Shown here piece after piece: positions 1 to 9,579 of a DNA stretch of 38,744 nt. The position numbers and the translations under genes were made by a program. The stretch comes from Candidatus Choladousia intestinipullorum. GTDB lineage: Bacteria; Bacillota; Clostridia; Lachnospirales; Lachnospiraceae. The stretch is from contig DVHT01000087.1 in NCBI GenBank assembly GCA_018711885.1, forward strand, positions 1 to 38,744, given 5' to 3'. How positions within the stretch are numbered: the stretch's first letter is position 1; every line of letters starts with the position of its first letter. Under the pieces are notes generated by a model. It was not told the origin of the DNA and made no database searches. It saw only the letters and a list, made by a program, of their open reading frames with translations.

Positions 1-1023
1 ATTGCGTTTCTGGTGGATTCCTACCGGGGGGAAACAAAACAGTATGATATGATCAATTATCTGCTGTTTATTACGTTCTTTCCTCAGCTGATTGTCGGTC
101 CGATCATCCATCACGGAGAGGTTGTTCCGCAGTTTGAGAATGAAGAAAACTTAAAACTGAATTTTGACAACATTGCAGTCGGACTGTTTCTGTTTTCAAT
201 CGGATGCGCAAAGAAGATTCTTCTGGCGGATCCCCTTACGACAGACGCTCAGGCGTTTTTCGGAAATATTACAGATTCTCTTCCCATGATAGATTCGTGG
301 TTTCATTCAGTGGAATATACGGTATCGTATTATTTTGATCTGTCGGGCTATGCTGATATGGCGATCGGACTCGGAATGATGTTCAATATCGTGATTCCGC
401 ATAACTTCGATTCTCCGTATAAAGCGCGAAACTTTCAGGATTACTGGAAACGCTGGCACATAACGCTTTCCCGGTTTCTTTCCGCTTATATTTTCCGTTC
501 TGTTTACCGCAAGGGCGACAAGTGGCGCAACTACTATGTAGCGACAATGGTGACGTTTTTCGTTTCGGGTTTCTGGCATGGAGCCGGATGGACCTTTATC
601 GTCTGGGGTCTGGTGAACGGTATCTTCGTATGTACTGCCGCATGGATGCGCAGAAAAGGGCTGAAATTTCCGTTCCCATTAGCATTTGGCCTGACGGCGG
701 TCGGCGTTGTGGGGGCAAGGATCCTCTTCGTCTCCGAGACATTTACCGATGCCTGGAATGTATACCGCGGTATGTTGAATTTCAGTTCTCTTGGCGGTGT
801 TTCCGGGCTTTTGCAGCAGGGATACGCGTTTGTCAGAGACAATACCCTGTGTACTGTGCTTCTGCTGGCAGGGTTGTTTATCTGCTGGTTTCTTCCAAAT
901 TCGCGTCAGATGGCGGAGAAATTCAAACCGAACTGGAAGACGGCTGTATTTGCAGCGGTTCTCCTTATCATTTGTATCATGCAGATGAATCAGGTTGTGC
1001 AGTTTTTGTATTTCCAGTTCTGA
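1..1023 (+). CDS. MBOAT family O-acyltransferase (AlgI/DltB-like), 5' truncated by window edge
   Basis: Frame open to the window start; multi-pass hydrophobic protein with MBOAT-like motifs (FQDYWKRWHITLSRFL, FVSGFWHGAGWTFIVWG). Confidence 0.9.
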   Translation: MAFLVDSYRGETKQYDMINYLLFITFFPQLIVGPIIHHGEVVPQFENEENLKLNFDNIAVGLFLFSIGCAKKILLADPLTTDAQAFFGNITDSLPMIDSWFHSVEYTVSYYFDLSGYADMAIGLGMMFNIVIPHNFDSPYKARNFQDYWKRWHITLSRFLSAYIFRSVYRKGDKWRNYYVATMVTFFVSGFWHGAGWTFIVWGLVNGIFVCTAAWMRRKGLKFPFPLAFGLTAVGVVGARILFVSETFTDAWNVYRGMLNFSSLGGVSGLLQQGYAFVRDNTLCTVLLLAGLFICWFLPNSRQMAEKFKPNWKTAVFAAVLLIICIMQMNQVVQFLYFQF

Positions 1024-1056
1024 TACAGGGCGGCAGAAGTAAGACAGGAGGTAAAT

Positions 1057-2190
1057 ATGAAAAAGAGCAGGCAGTGGATCATGGGATTTCTTGGGCTTGT
1101 GTTTGTGGGGATCCTGCTGTTTATGGCAGTTAATTTTATTGTGGATCCAACCGGATATTTTGCGGTGGAGCGCGGAGCCGGTGAGATAGATGCGAATGGA
1201 TATACGCGTGCGGCAAAGAGCAAATATATCAAGAAAAATGCGGACGAATACGATGCCGTCGTGCTGGGAGGCTCCAAGGCCGGAGTGCTCAGCACACAGC
1301 GTCTCTCAGAATATACAGGGAAAAACTATTACAATTTCTACATCGCATACGGATGCTTTTCGGACTTTCTGACGTATGCCCGCTATTTGATCAATACGGC
1401 GGATATCGAGGAGATCACGCTGCATTTAAGCAGCATTGAGGTACAGCAGTATTCCCGGGCGGATACAAATGAGATTTATGAGGTTCCGGCCGTCGTAGAA
1501 GGCGGGGCAGTAAACACTCTGCTGGAAAATCTGAACTATCTCTGCAGAAATATCACCTCTTCTATTGACTATGTACGAGAGGGAAATACAGAGCAGGAGC
1601 GGGGAATGGATTCGCTTCAGACCGGTGAACGCAATTATTCGTATCCGTACAGCCTGATGGAGGAGGATCCGGCTGCATACGTGGAGGAATACGTACTGCC
1701 GCGTTATGACAATAATCTGAAGGCCCTGTTTGATGATGATGAGCCTTCCATGCCGGCGATCGAGGACAACTTAAAGGCAATGAGTCGGATTAAAAGGCTC
1801 TGCGACAGGAAAGGCGTGACACTGAAGGTCGTGATCGGGCCCACGTTTATCGGCGAGATGTATAAGTTCGAAGGACCGGAGTACTACGATTACCTGCGCG
1901 GTCTCGTGGAGATCACTGATATCTGGGATTTCAGCGGATTTACGGACGAGGACAGAAATCCGTACAATTTCGTAAATGAAGGCCACTACAACAATGCGAC
2001 GGCGGATCTGATCGTCGATACGATGTACGGGAAAGCTTCGAAGGAAGGCTTCGGCGTGCTGCTGACGAAAGACAATATTGAGCAGTATCTGGCAGAACGC
2101 CAGGCAGACTATGAGGAGCTGAAGGCAGAATATGAACAGACCGGGACGATCGGACTGTTAGGACCTGATTCGGAGAGCTGCATTCGATAA
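1057..2190 (+). CDS. AlgJ/AlgX-like (DHHW/SGNH-type) accessory protein paired with the MBOAT acyltransferase
   Basis: 377 aa, N-terminal signal anchor, VVLGGSKAGVL near the N-terminus and FVNEGHYNNATADLIVDTMYG near the C-terminus; RBS aggaggtaaat; directly follows the MBOAT gene. Confidence 0.65.
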   Translation: MKKSRQWIMGFLGLVFVGILLFMAVNFIVDPTGYFAVERGAGEIDANGYTRAAKSKYIKKNADEYDAVVLGGSKAGVLSTQRLSEYTGKNYYNFYIAYGCFSDFLTYARYLINTADIEEITLHLSSIEVQQYSRADTNEIYEVPAVVEGGAVNTLLENLNYLCRNITSSIDYVREGNTEQERGMDSLQTGERNYSYPYSLMEEDPAAYVEEYVLPRYDNNLKALFDDDEPSMPAIEDNLKAMSRIKRLCDRKGVTLKVVIGPTFIGEMYKFEGPEYYDYLRGLVEITDIWDFSGFTDEDRNPYNFVNEGHYNNATADLIVDTMYGKASKEGFGVLLTKDNIEQYLAERQADYEELKAEYEQTGTIGLLGPDSESCIR

Positions 2191-2214
2191 TTGAAGCTAT
2201 AGAAGAGAAAATAT

Positions 2215-2279
2215 AAAAGGCTCCGGGAGCTTGGGCGTCCGTAAAGTACTTATGGACGCCGGGATGCCCGGAGCTTTTT
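2215..2279. terminator. Bidirectional rho-independent terminator between convergent genes
   Basis: Nested stems AAAAGGCTCCGGG...CCCGGAGCTTTTT with inner GGCGTCC...GGACGCC. Confidence 0.85.
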
Positions 2280-2290
2280 AAAGTTTTGGA

Positions 2291-3073
2291 TCAGTAAAGC
2301 TGCTGGAGATTCTGCAGTGCGTTATCTGCCAGTATGACTTCCATGTGCTCAGCAAAGTGAGCTTCCATTGCCGGATTAAACTTGCAGCTAAATCCGTATT
2401 CTGACAGGATATTGCATACCTTGTTAAACTGTTCCGCAGAACTCTCTGCTTTTTTAACGAGCAGATAGTACTCGCCGTTTTCCTGATTCTTATACAGGGA
2501 ATTCGGACCGTTGTAAATAGCGCCGATCATGCCGGAAGCTCTTATCGCGTCGTCGAGAGAACGGAACAGATAAAAGCGGGTCAGGCGGCGCAGCTCATCG
2601 TCGTCACTGTCGCTGTCAGCCGTGGTCTGTACAGCCGGCTTTGCCGTTTTTTCTGTGTCAGCAGCCGAAGCGGAGGCGCGTTTCTTCGCTTCCGTTATTT
2701 TTTTGATCAGTCCCAGGATGTCGTCGGCCCCCTCAATCCTGTCTTTTAAGTCGGAGAAGGAAAAACTTCCTTCACTGGAAGAATCTTCCGGTGAAAAACG
2801 GGAGAACCTGGTATCCAGCTCTTCCGGGTCTTCGACTTTCGTGATGATCAGGATAATGGAATCCATCGAAACAGGGACAGCTTCTATCACAAGCGGCGTA
2901 TTGTCCGCCTCAAATCCGAAATCCTGTGCTGCGACCTGCATCATATCCTGAAAAAGTGCTTTTGCCTTGTCAGAGCCGTATGCAAGTTCGCTGAGCTTAA
3001 TTTCTCTGTTTGCCAGATCTTCTTTCGTCAGGGTACAGCGAATTTGTCTGTCGTTGATTTTTTCAATCTTCAT
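2291..3073 (-). CDS. mecA: Adaptor protein MecA (Clp adaptor, competence regulator family)
   Basis: MKIEKINDRQIRCTLTKEDLANREIKLSELAYGSDKAKALFQDMM is typical MecA N-domain; acidic linker and C-terminal domain. Confidence 0.9.
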   Translation of the reverse strand: MKIEKINDRQIRCTLTKEDLANREIKLSELAYGSDKAKALFQDMMQVAAQDFGFEADNTPLVIEAVPVSMDSIILIITKVEDPEELDTRFSRFSPEDSSSEGSFSFSDLKDRIEGADDILGLIKKITEAKKRASASAADTEKTAKPAVQTTADSDSDDDELRRLTRFYLFRSLDDAIRASGMIGAIYNGPNSLYKNQENGEYYLLVKKAESSAEQFNKVCNILSEYGFSCKFNPAMEAHFAEHMEVILADNALQNLQQLY

Positions 3074-3109
3074 TCAATCACATCCTTACCCGATAATTAC
3101 TACTACACC

Positions 3110-3138
3110 ATTATATACGCATACGTGCTGATATGTAA
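3110..3138 (-). promoter_or_regulatory. Predicted sigma-A promoter for mecA
   Basis: On - strand: TTACAT, 17 nt, TATAAT. Confidence 0.6.
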
Positions 3139-3158
3139 AGTGGATAAATATTCAAAAC

Positions 3159-3386
3159 CAGTTCAGCCATCAGCAAAACACTTATCCAGCCTGCTGCAGG
3201 TAAATTTGTGCAGTTTGTTACAGTTCAGCCATCAGGCCACAGACCGCCTGCTTTGCAGGCTGTCCGCTGCCAGGGCAGCTCCTGTCTGTGGCTTGATGGG
3301 CGTTCCGCCCACATCAAAACCCTCATCCAGCCTGTTGCAAGTAAACTTGAGCAGGCTGTCTCCGGGTTTTGTTGATGGCTGAACTG
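3159..3386. repeat. Palindromic dispersed repeat, copy 1 (228 bp, 14-bp perfect terminal inverted repeats)
   Basis: CAGTTCAGCCATCA (3159-3172) and TGATGGCTGAACTG (3373-3386); second internal copy of the left end at 3221-3234; internal hairpins GCCTGC/GCAGGC, GCTGCC/GGCAGC, GGGCG/CGCCC. Confidence 0.85.
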
Positions 3387-3401
3387 TTCACAAAAAAATC
3401 C

Positions 3402-3430
3402 TTGCATTCTGTGCACATATTGTATATAAT
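3402..3430 (+). promoter_or_regulatory. Predicted sigma-A promoter
   Basis: TTGCAT, 17 nt, TATAAT. Confidence 0.65.
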
Positions 3431-3806
3431 AATCAACAGAAAGGTTATATGGAAAGTATTAAGAAAGGAGGAACGGATCATTAAAACCGCATCTTAGGCA
3501 TATCATGTAAGAGCTTCTGTTTTCATCTGTTATCATGTACCTGTTGTCCGGATGCGTCCGGCAAGTCGCTGTATTTCCCCGCCGCAGGATGAACCATATA
3601 TCCTTTCATAACTTCTTTTACGCATTATAATCAATTTCTATTTTATACGCAAGTTAATATTTTATAAACATAATCTGCGTCATATCGGGCTTTCTGGCAT
3701 GTAAAAGTGCATTCTGCTGCATATCAGTATCACGAAATCATAATAATATATCACAAACATTATACCAGCATCTCCGGATGTCCATACCGCGCAGAGAAGG
3801 AGAAAA

Positions 3807-4058
3807 GTGGACAGAATAAAACATCGAAAGAGCAAAGCGAAAAAACCGGGTGCAGCATCTTTGAGAAGGGAGCTGCAGGATTACGAAAGGCAGGGGACAC
3901 ATTTATATCTGAATAATCGTCCCAGCAGTCCTGACGAGATTGTCAATGCGTGTCTGCTGGCAGAGCCTTCCGGATATATGCGGGATTTTATCGGTGATGA
4001 TGCGGAGCATATCACGGAGATCCATTTTATCCGGATACCGGAGCAGAAAAAAATTTAG
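3807..4058 (+). CDS. Small hypothetical protein (83 aa)
   Basis: GTG start with RBS AGAAGGAGA; basic N-terminus, then a folded-looking segment ending ITEIHFIRIPEQKKI. Confidence 0.6.
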   Translation: MDRIKHRKSKAKKPGAASLRRELQDYERQGTHLYLNNRPSSPDEIVNACLLAEPSGYMRDFIGDDAEHITEIHFIRIPEQKKI

Positions 4059-4219
4059 AGGAAAGGAGACAGCCATGCTGGCGGCATTCCCCTTATGCGC
4101 CGCTTACAGAATACGCAGTTTCTTATTTTTTTATAAAGATACTCCTGAAAATAATGACGATTTCTGAAATAAATGCTAAACTGTCCGTGGAGAGTCGCAT
4201 TGAAAGGGGAAGTATAGCG

Positions 4220-5947
4220 ATGAAAAATAAAAGAAAACAGTACCGGATACTCCTGTCTGCAGTGGCGAGTATCGGGATAATAGCGATTTTTGCTGTATGT
4301 ATGGTGAAATTTATGCCCACACGGGAGCGGATGAGTCCGGAATCATACTTCGGGATCACAGGAACCAGTGAGGCGGCGAGTGCGCTGGGTGGGACGGAAG
4401 CGGTCATTATAGTGGAAGACCATGTGGCGCAGGAGCGTGCTGTGATTATTGACGGAAGCGCATATATTGACTATACGCTTGTCCAGAGAGAATTGAATTC
4501 ACGTTTCCACTGGGATGCGTCGGCAGGACTTTTGCTGTTCACGACGCCGGACCAGATTTTTGAGATCGCGCCGAACGGGACGACCTACGTTGTGGATGGA
4601 CAGAGTTTTGACGCGGGATATGAGATCCTGAAGACCTCTTCGTCCGGCATGTTTCTGTCTGTCAACTTTATGCAGCAGTATTCAGATCTGAAGTTTGAGC
4701 TTTTTGACGCTCCGGCAAGGATTGTCGTGACGCGGGGCAGTACAGAGCGCACCGTCGCGACGGTGAACAGAGACAGCGCCGTGCGTTATCTTGGCGGGAT
4801 CAAGAGTCCGATCATCAAAGATGTCACAGAAGGTCAGCAGGTCAAAGTCCTGGAACAGATGGAGAACTGGTCTCAGGTCATGACGGAAGACGGCTTTATC
4901 GGATATATCAAAAACAGCAGGCTTTCCGATGTTCAGAACATTGTGACAGATACGTATTATAAAGGACCGGAATACACCAGCATTACGATGGAAGGCAGAG
5001 TGAATCTTGTATGGCATCAAATCAATTATCCGGAGATGAACGCGAACCTGGAGCAGGACATCGCCGGTATGACAGGCGTGAATGTGATTTCACCGACCTG
5101 GTATTATTTAAGCGACAATGAAGGCGGCGTGCTGTCCTATGCGGACAAATCGTACGTGGACCGGGCGCATGCGGCAGGGCTTCAGGTATGGGCGCTGATC
5201 AGTAATTTCAGCGAGGATGTGAGCACGACGACGCTGCTTGCTTCAAGGACTGCCCGCCAGACGGTGCAGAATTATCTTATCAGTCAGGCGCTGGAACTTG
5301 GCTTTGACGGGATCAATATTGACTTTGAGGGAATTGCGCAGGAAGCAGGCTATGATTACGTACAGTTTATGAGAGAGCTTTCCATTCTGTGCCGGAAGAA
5401 CCAGATTGTGCTGTCTGTAGATGTGCCTGTCCCGATGGATTTTTCAAAACACTATAACAGGGGAGAGCTTGGAGCTGTCTGCGACTACGTGATCATGATG
5501 GGCTACGATGAGCACTATGCCGGTTCAGAAGTGGCAGGAAGCGTCGCTTCGATGGATTTCGAGATTACCGGTATCCAGAATATGCTGAGCGAGATGCCGA
5601 AAGAAAAACTGATCAGTGCGATCCCGTTCTATTCAAGACTGTGGTATACGAAGACGCTGGAAGACGGTTCGACAGAGGTGACGAGCGAGGCGGTGACCAT
5701 GGAAGGGGCCGAACAGATCATTGCGCAGCAGGGAGTACAGACTGTGTATGATGAGAGCACAGGACAGCAGTACGCAGAGTGGACGGACGCGGAAGGGCGT
5801 CTCTGTCAGATCTGGCTGGAGGATGACAATTCCGTGGCGGCGCGTGCAGCGCTGGTAAAGGAATACGACCTTGCCGGAATCGCGGCCTGGGTGCTCGGAA
5901 ATGAGAAAGACAGCGTTTGGGCGATCATCAGTAATGCGATAGCGTGA
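4220..5947 (+). CDS. Glycoside hydrolase family 18 protein with copper-amine-oxidase-like stalk domain and SH3 domain (YaaH/YkvQ-like cell-wall/spore hydrolase)
   Basis: N-terminal TM; SH3 segment VKVLEQMENWSQVMTEDGFIGYIKNSRL; GH18 catalytic DGINIDFEG; start moved from 4154 to ATG 4220, which has a RBS. Confidence 0.88.
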   Translation: MKNKRKQYRILLSAVASIGIIAIFAVCMVKFMPTRERMSPESYFGITGTSEAASALGGTEAVIIVEDHVAQERAVIIDGSAYIDYTLVQRELNSRFHWDASAGLLLFTTPDQIFEIAPNGTTYVVDGQSFDAGYEILKTSSSGMFLSVNFMQQYSDLKFELFDAPARIVVTRGSTERTVATVNRDSAVRYLGGIKSPIIKDVTEGQQVKVLEQMENWSQVMTEDGFIGYIKNSRLSDVQNIVTDTYYKGPEYTSITMEGRVNLVWHQINYPEMNANLEQDIAGMTGVNVISPTWYYLSDNEGGVLSYADKSYVDRAHAAGLQVWALISNFSEDVSTTTLLASRTARQTVQNYLISQALELGFDGINIDFEGIAQEAGYDYVQFMRELSILCRKNQIVLSVDVPVPMDFSKHYNRGELGAVCDYVIMMGYDEHYAGSEVAGSVASMDFEITGIQNMLSEMPKEKLISAIPFYSRLWYTKTLEDGSTEVTSEAVTMEGAEQIIAQQGVQTVYDESTGQQYAEWTDAEGRLCQIWLEDDNSVAARAALVKEYDLAGIAAWVLGNEKDSVWAIISNAIA

Positions 5948-6094
5948 CGGGACAGAAGACACAGTTGATGGGGTGTTTTGTCCATATCAGATTGACGGGG
6001 CAGACTGCTGCAGGTAACCTGCACAGGAGGCCCTGTCATTTTGTGTTAAGGGGGAGATGAGATCTGGAAATTTTTTAAAAGTTTCATATTGTAG

Positions 6095-6123
6095 TTGAAA
6101 AGCAGGTGTGTTTAAGGTAAAAT
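6095..6123 (+). promoter_or_regulatory. Predicted sigma-A promoter for the 6458 gene
   Basis: TTGAAA, 17 nt, TAAAAT. Confidence 0.5.
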
Positions 6124-6273
6124 AGAATAACAGACATTGCTGGTGTTATTGCCATGACGGGGCGGTATTTCCAGTCAGAAGGGACGGGCGGCTTATGACC
6201 TGCAGAGTGAAAAAACGCATCGAAATTTCAGGCCCGAAGGGGTTGACAGGAATGACGGAAGCTGGGATAATTT

Positions 6274-6319
<46 letters not shown>

Positions 6320-6342
6320 TAGTTTTTCCTGCCGGTCCGGAA

Positions 6343-6418
6343 AGAAAAGAAGGCCCAAAGGCGCATTTTGCTCATTTTTTAATGGGCGGGATGCGCCTTT
6401 GGGCCTTCTTTTCTTTTT
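6343..6418. repeat. 26-bp perfect inverted repeat (large hairpin, terminator-like) in the 5' leader
   Basis: AAAGAAAAGAAGGCCCAAAGGCGCAT ... ATGCGCCTTTGGGCCTTCTTTTCTTT followed by TT. Confidence 0.85.
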
Positions 6419-6457
6419 GGCTGCACAGGACAAATTTCAAGAAAGGATACGGAAAAT

Positions 6458-8431
6458 ATGGGAAAAACAAAAAGATTATTCATATGGCTGCTGGCGTGTA
6501 TGCTGAGCGTTTCCCTTCTGCCGGTGATCGCGCATGCGGCGGATGAAGGAGAGCTTTGGATAAACGGTGTGGATATTATTCAGGAACAGGATCATACGGT
6601 TGACTGCGGCGCGGGAAAGGCGGTTTATGATCCTCAGACACAGACGCTGACCTTGACAGACGCGGCCATTACGAAAGCGAATTTAACAAGCAGGGGTATT
6701 GATCTTCCTATGTATACGAATATGAAAATTGTTTTAAACGGGACAAATACCGTAAGCGGCGTTTCCAATGGCTTTTTTTCGCCGCCGAACAGCAATATTA
6801 CATTTTCCGGCAAGGGGAGTCTTGCCATTATAGACTGTAAATACGCGCCTTTTGTTTCGCATTCCAATCTCACAGTAGACGGCGCAACGCTGACAGTATC
6901 AAACACAAATGACGGCGCAGTTCAGGTTGGCGGAGCGCTTGCTATTCGAAACGGGGCTTACGTGGAGGCGACGGGGTTATATTATGGAGTTCAGGCTGGG
7001 AGTCTGTACGTAACGTCCGGCAGTAAATTGACAGCAAACTCAACAGGAGAATACGGCAATTCCATTTGGGTTTTTAGCGGAAGTCTGAGCATATCGAATG
7101 CCGTTGTCACAGGGAAAGGGTACTATCCCCTTATGTGCGATTACGACATCATGATTACGGACAGTACGGTGGCAGCAGAATCTACGCATGACTATGGAAT
7201 TTGGGCGAGAGGCGATCTGTCAATCCGGGGGAGCTCGGATGTGACTGCAATAGGACGCATTGCTGCCCTCGGCGCAGGAGGTTCGTTTTTGCTGGAGCCA
7301 GCGGGAGAGCTGATCGATGTGCTTGTAGGGGCGGACGAACAGACCGCTTCACGGATTGACAAGTCCCCACTGTCGCAAAAGACGGATCTGAGTTCTAGCA
7401 CAAGTGGATATGGTATAAGGTATTTCCATAGTTTTCCGCATGTGCATACCATGACGCTTACGCCTGAGGTGAAGGCGGGCTGCACAACCGCCGGAGAGAA
7501 AGCGTATTATACCTGCCAAAGCTGCGGCAGATATTATGAAGATGAAGCCGGAACTGCGGAGATCACAGATCTGGAAAGATATAAAGAGATCAAGGCAACC
7601 GGACACAGTATGGTGCTAACGCCGAGGGTAGAGCCGACTGCTGCTACAGTAGGAAAAGAGGCCTACTATACCTGCCAAAGCTGCGGCAAATATTTTGAGG
7701 ACGAAGCAGGGACGAAGGAGATTGCGGACATTGCCTCATATGGGATCATTCCGGCGACTGGAACCATCCCGGAGACTGGAACCATCCCGGAGACCGAAGC
7801 CGGGTCTGCAGAAGCAGTATCCTCTTCAGAGATAGAGGCGAATTCTGTCCGGCTGGATACGGGAGCTGCCGTCGTGTGGAAAAACGGGAAACTGAAGGTG
7901 TCGTGGAAGAGCGTCGACGGAGCCGAGGGGTATGATATTTACGCGGCCCTGTGCGGGGATAAGCTGAATGCGTCTTCCCTGGTGAAATCAGTAAATGGGA
8001 AGAAGAACTCCGTGTCTCTGGCAAAAATCGGCAAGAAGTTTTCCCAAAAGAAAACGTATAAGGTGCAGATCAAAGCATACAGGATAACCGGCGGCCAAAA
8101 GGTTTATATCGGGGAATCTCTGGTCTACCACGTGGCAGGGCAGAATGATCCGACCTACACAAACGCAAGTAAAGTCAGGGTGTCCGACAGAACAGTCACT
8201 GTAAAAGCGGGCAAGACAAAACAGATCAGGGCTTCGGTTGTAAAGCAGTCGTCAAAGAAGAAGCTGCTCTCCAAGGGGCACGGACCGATCCTACGCTACT
8301 ATTCCACTGACCCTGCGGTGGCTTCCGTGAATGCGAAAGGAAAAATCAAGGCCAAGAGTAAAGGGACTTGCTACATTTACGTCACCGCGCTGAACGGCGT
8401 GGACGCCAGAGTGAAGGTTCGCGTGCGATAA
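6458..8431 (+). CDS. Secreted surface protein: beta-helical-like N-region, two CxxC modules, Fn3-like and Big_2 (Ig-like) C-terminal domains
   Basis: Signal peptide MGKTKRLFIWLLACMLSVSLLPVIAHAA; repeats YYTCQSCGRYYEDEAGT / YYTCQSCGKYFEDEAGT; C-terminal SVNAKGKIKAKSKGTCYIYVTA typical of Big_2. Confidence 0.8.
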   Translation: MGKTKRLFIWLLACMLSVSLLPVIAHAADEGELWINGVDIIQEQDHTVDCGAGKAVYDPQTQTLTLTDAAITKANLTSRGIDLPMYTNMKIVLNGTNTVSGVSNGFFSPPNSNITFSGKGSLAIIDCKYAPFVSHSNLTVDGATLTVSNTNDGAVQVGGALAIRNGAYVEATGLYYGVQAGSLYVTSGSKLTANSTGEYGNSIWVFSGSLSISNAVVTGKGYYPLMCDYDIMITDSTVAAESTHDYGIWARGDLSIRGSSDVTAIGRIAALGAGGSFLLEPAGELIDVLVGADEQTASRIDKSPLSQKTDLSSSTSGYGIRYFHSFPHVHTMTLTPEVKAGCTTAGEKAYYTCQSCGRYYEDEAGTAEITDLERYKEIKATGHSMVLTPRVEPTAATVGKEAYYTCQSCGKYFEDEAGTKEIADIASYGIIPATGTIPETGTIPETEAGSAEAVSSSEIEANSVRLDTGAAVVWKNGKLKVSWKSVDGAEGYDIYAALCGDKLNASSLVKSVNGKKNSVSLAKIGKKFSQKKTYKVQIKAYRITGGQKVYIGESLVYHVAGQNDPTYTNASKVRVSDRTVTVKAGKTKQIRASVVKQSSKKKLLSKGHGPILRYYSTDPAVASVNAKGKIKAKSKGTCYIYVTALNGVDARVKVRVR

Positions 8432-8438
8432 AATAATG

Positions 8439-8495
8439 AAAATCGCTGCTGCATGGTTTGAGCAATCGGCCATGCGGCAGCGATTTCTATTTTCT
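8439..8495 (+). terminator. Rho-independent terminator
   Basis: AAATCGCTGCTGCATGG...CCATGCGGCAGCGATTT (one mismatch) followed by T-rich tract. Confidence 0.8.
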
Positions 8496-8539
8496 ATATC
8501 TAAAAGGCTGGAACAACCCGGAAGCAGGATCGTCAGATA

Positions 8540-8568
8540 TTGCAAAAGCAGAGAATCTAAAGTATAAT
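8540..8568 (+). promoter_or_regulatory. Predicted sigma-A promoter of the 8608-12584 operon
   Basis: TTGCAA, 17 nt, TATAAT. Confidence 0.65.
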
Positions 8569-8607
8569 GTGGAAGAAATGTTCGGGAATGGGAGAGGGAG
8601 TATATTT

Positions 8608-9579
8608 ATGGCTACGGAAATCCGGCGGTTGACGTTTGAAAACGAAAGCGCGAATGAGTTATATATCATGCGCGATGACCTGCTGCCCTTTTCGATGGGC
8701 GGCAATAAGGTCCGGATCGCGCAGGCATTTTTTGACGATATGAAGCACAAAAAATGCGATGCTATGATCATATATGGAAGCAGACATTCCAACCTTTGCA
8801 GAGTATTGGCAAACCTGTGTTTTTGCCGCGGGGTAGAGTGCGTGATGATCTGTTCGCATGAAGAGCAAGAGGACACTCAGGCGACCAACAATACCTGTCT
8901 GATCGACTGGACTGGTACGCAGACTGTACACTGCGGGAAGAATGATATCGCACAGACGGTCGAACGCGTGATGGAGGAGCTGCGCGCACAGGGAAAACAT
9001 CCGTATTATATCTATGGAGACAAGACCGGACGCGGAAATGAGGGGACGGCAGCTTCCGCCTATGCAGAGGCTTACGCGGAGATCCGGGAATTTGAGAAAA
9101 AACAGGGATGGGAATTTGACTATGTTTTCTGTCCGTCCGGAACAGGGGCCACGCAAAGCGGACTGATCTGCGGCCATCTGCTGGCCGGAGACCGGAAAAA
9201 GATTATCGGCATCCTGATCTCGTCGCGTGAGACAAAACGGGCAGTTTCCGTGATCTCGGACGGGGTTGGCAGTTATTTCGAAAAGAATGGATATGCTCTG
9301 TCGGAGGACTACGAAAAAGAGATTATTCTGCGGGATGAGTACCGGCTTGGAGGATACGGAAAGTACGATGACAGGATACGGGAATGTATCCGGACACAGT
9401 ATGTATTAAACAGCATCCCGCTCGACCCGGTGTATACGGCAAAAGCATTTTGGGGAATGCAGGAATACATCAAAGCAAATGCGCTGCATGATGCCAGGAT
9501 TCTCTTTCTGCACACAGGAGGGACTCCGCTGTTTTATGATTTTTTAGCGAAAGAGGGAGCAGGGAACACAAGATGTTAG
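8608..9579 (+). CDS. PLP-dependent fold-type II enzyme (D-cysteine desulfhydrase / ACC deaminase-like)
   Basis: LLPFSMGGNKVRIAQ (candidate PLP lysine), SGTGATQSGLICG phosphate-binding-like loop; start moved to ATG 8608 after gggagagggag. Confidence 0.8.
   Translation: MATEIRRLTFENESANELYIMRDDLLPFSMGGNKVRIAQAFFDDMKHKKCDAMIIYGSRHSNLCRVLANLCFCRGVECVMICSHEEQEDTQATNNTCLIDWTGTQTVHCGKNDIAQTVERVMEELRAQGKHPYYIYGDKTGRGNEGTAASAYAEAYAEIREFEKKQGWEFDYVFCPSGTGATQSGLICGHLLAGDRKKIIGILISSRETKRAVSVISDGVGSYFEKNGYALSEDYEKEIILRDEYRLGGYGKYDDRIRECIRTQYVLNSIPLDPVYTAKAFWGMQEYIKANALHDARILFLHTGGTPLFYDFLAKEGAGNTRC

Noticed and set aside
3044-3416. ORFs 3044-3382 (+) and 3225-3416 (-)
   Set aside because: Lie in repeat copy 1 and the mecA upstream region; no credible start signals.
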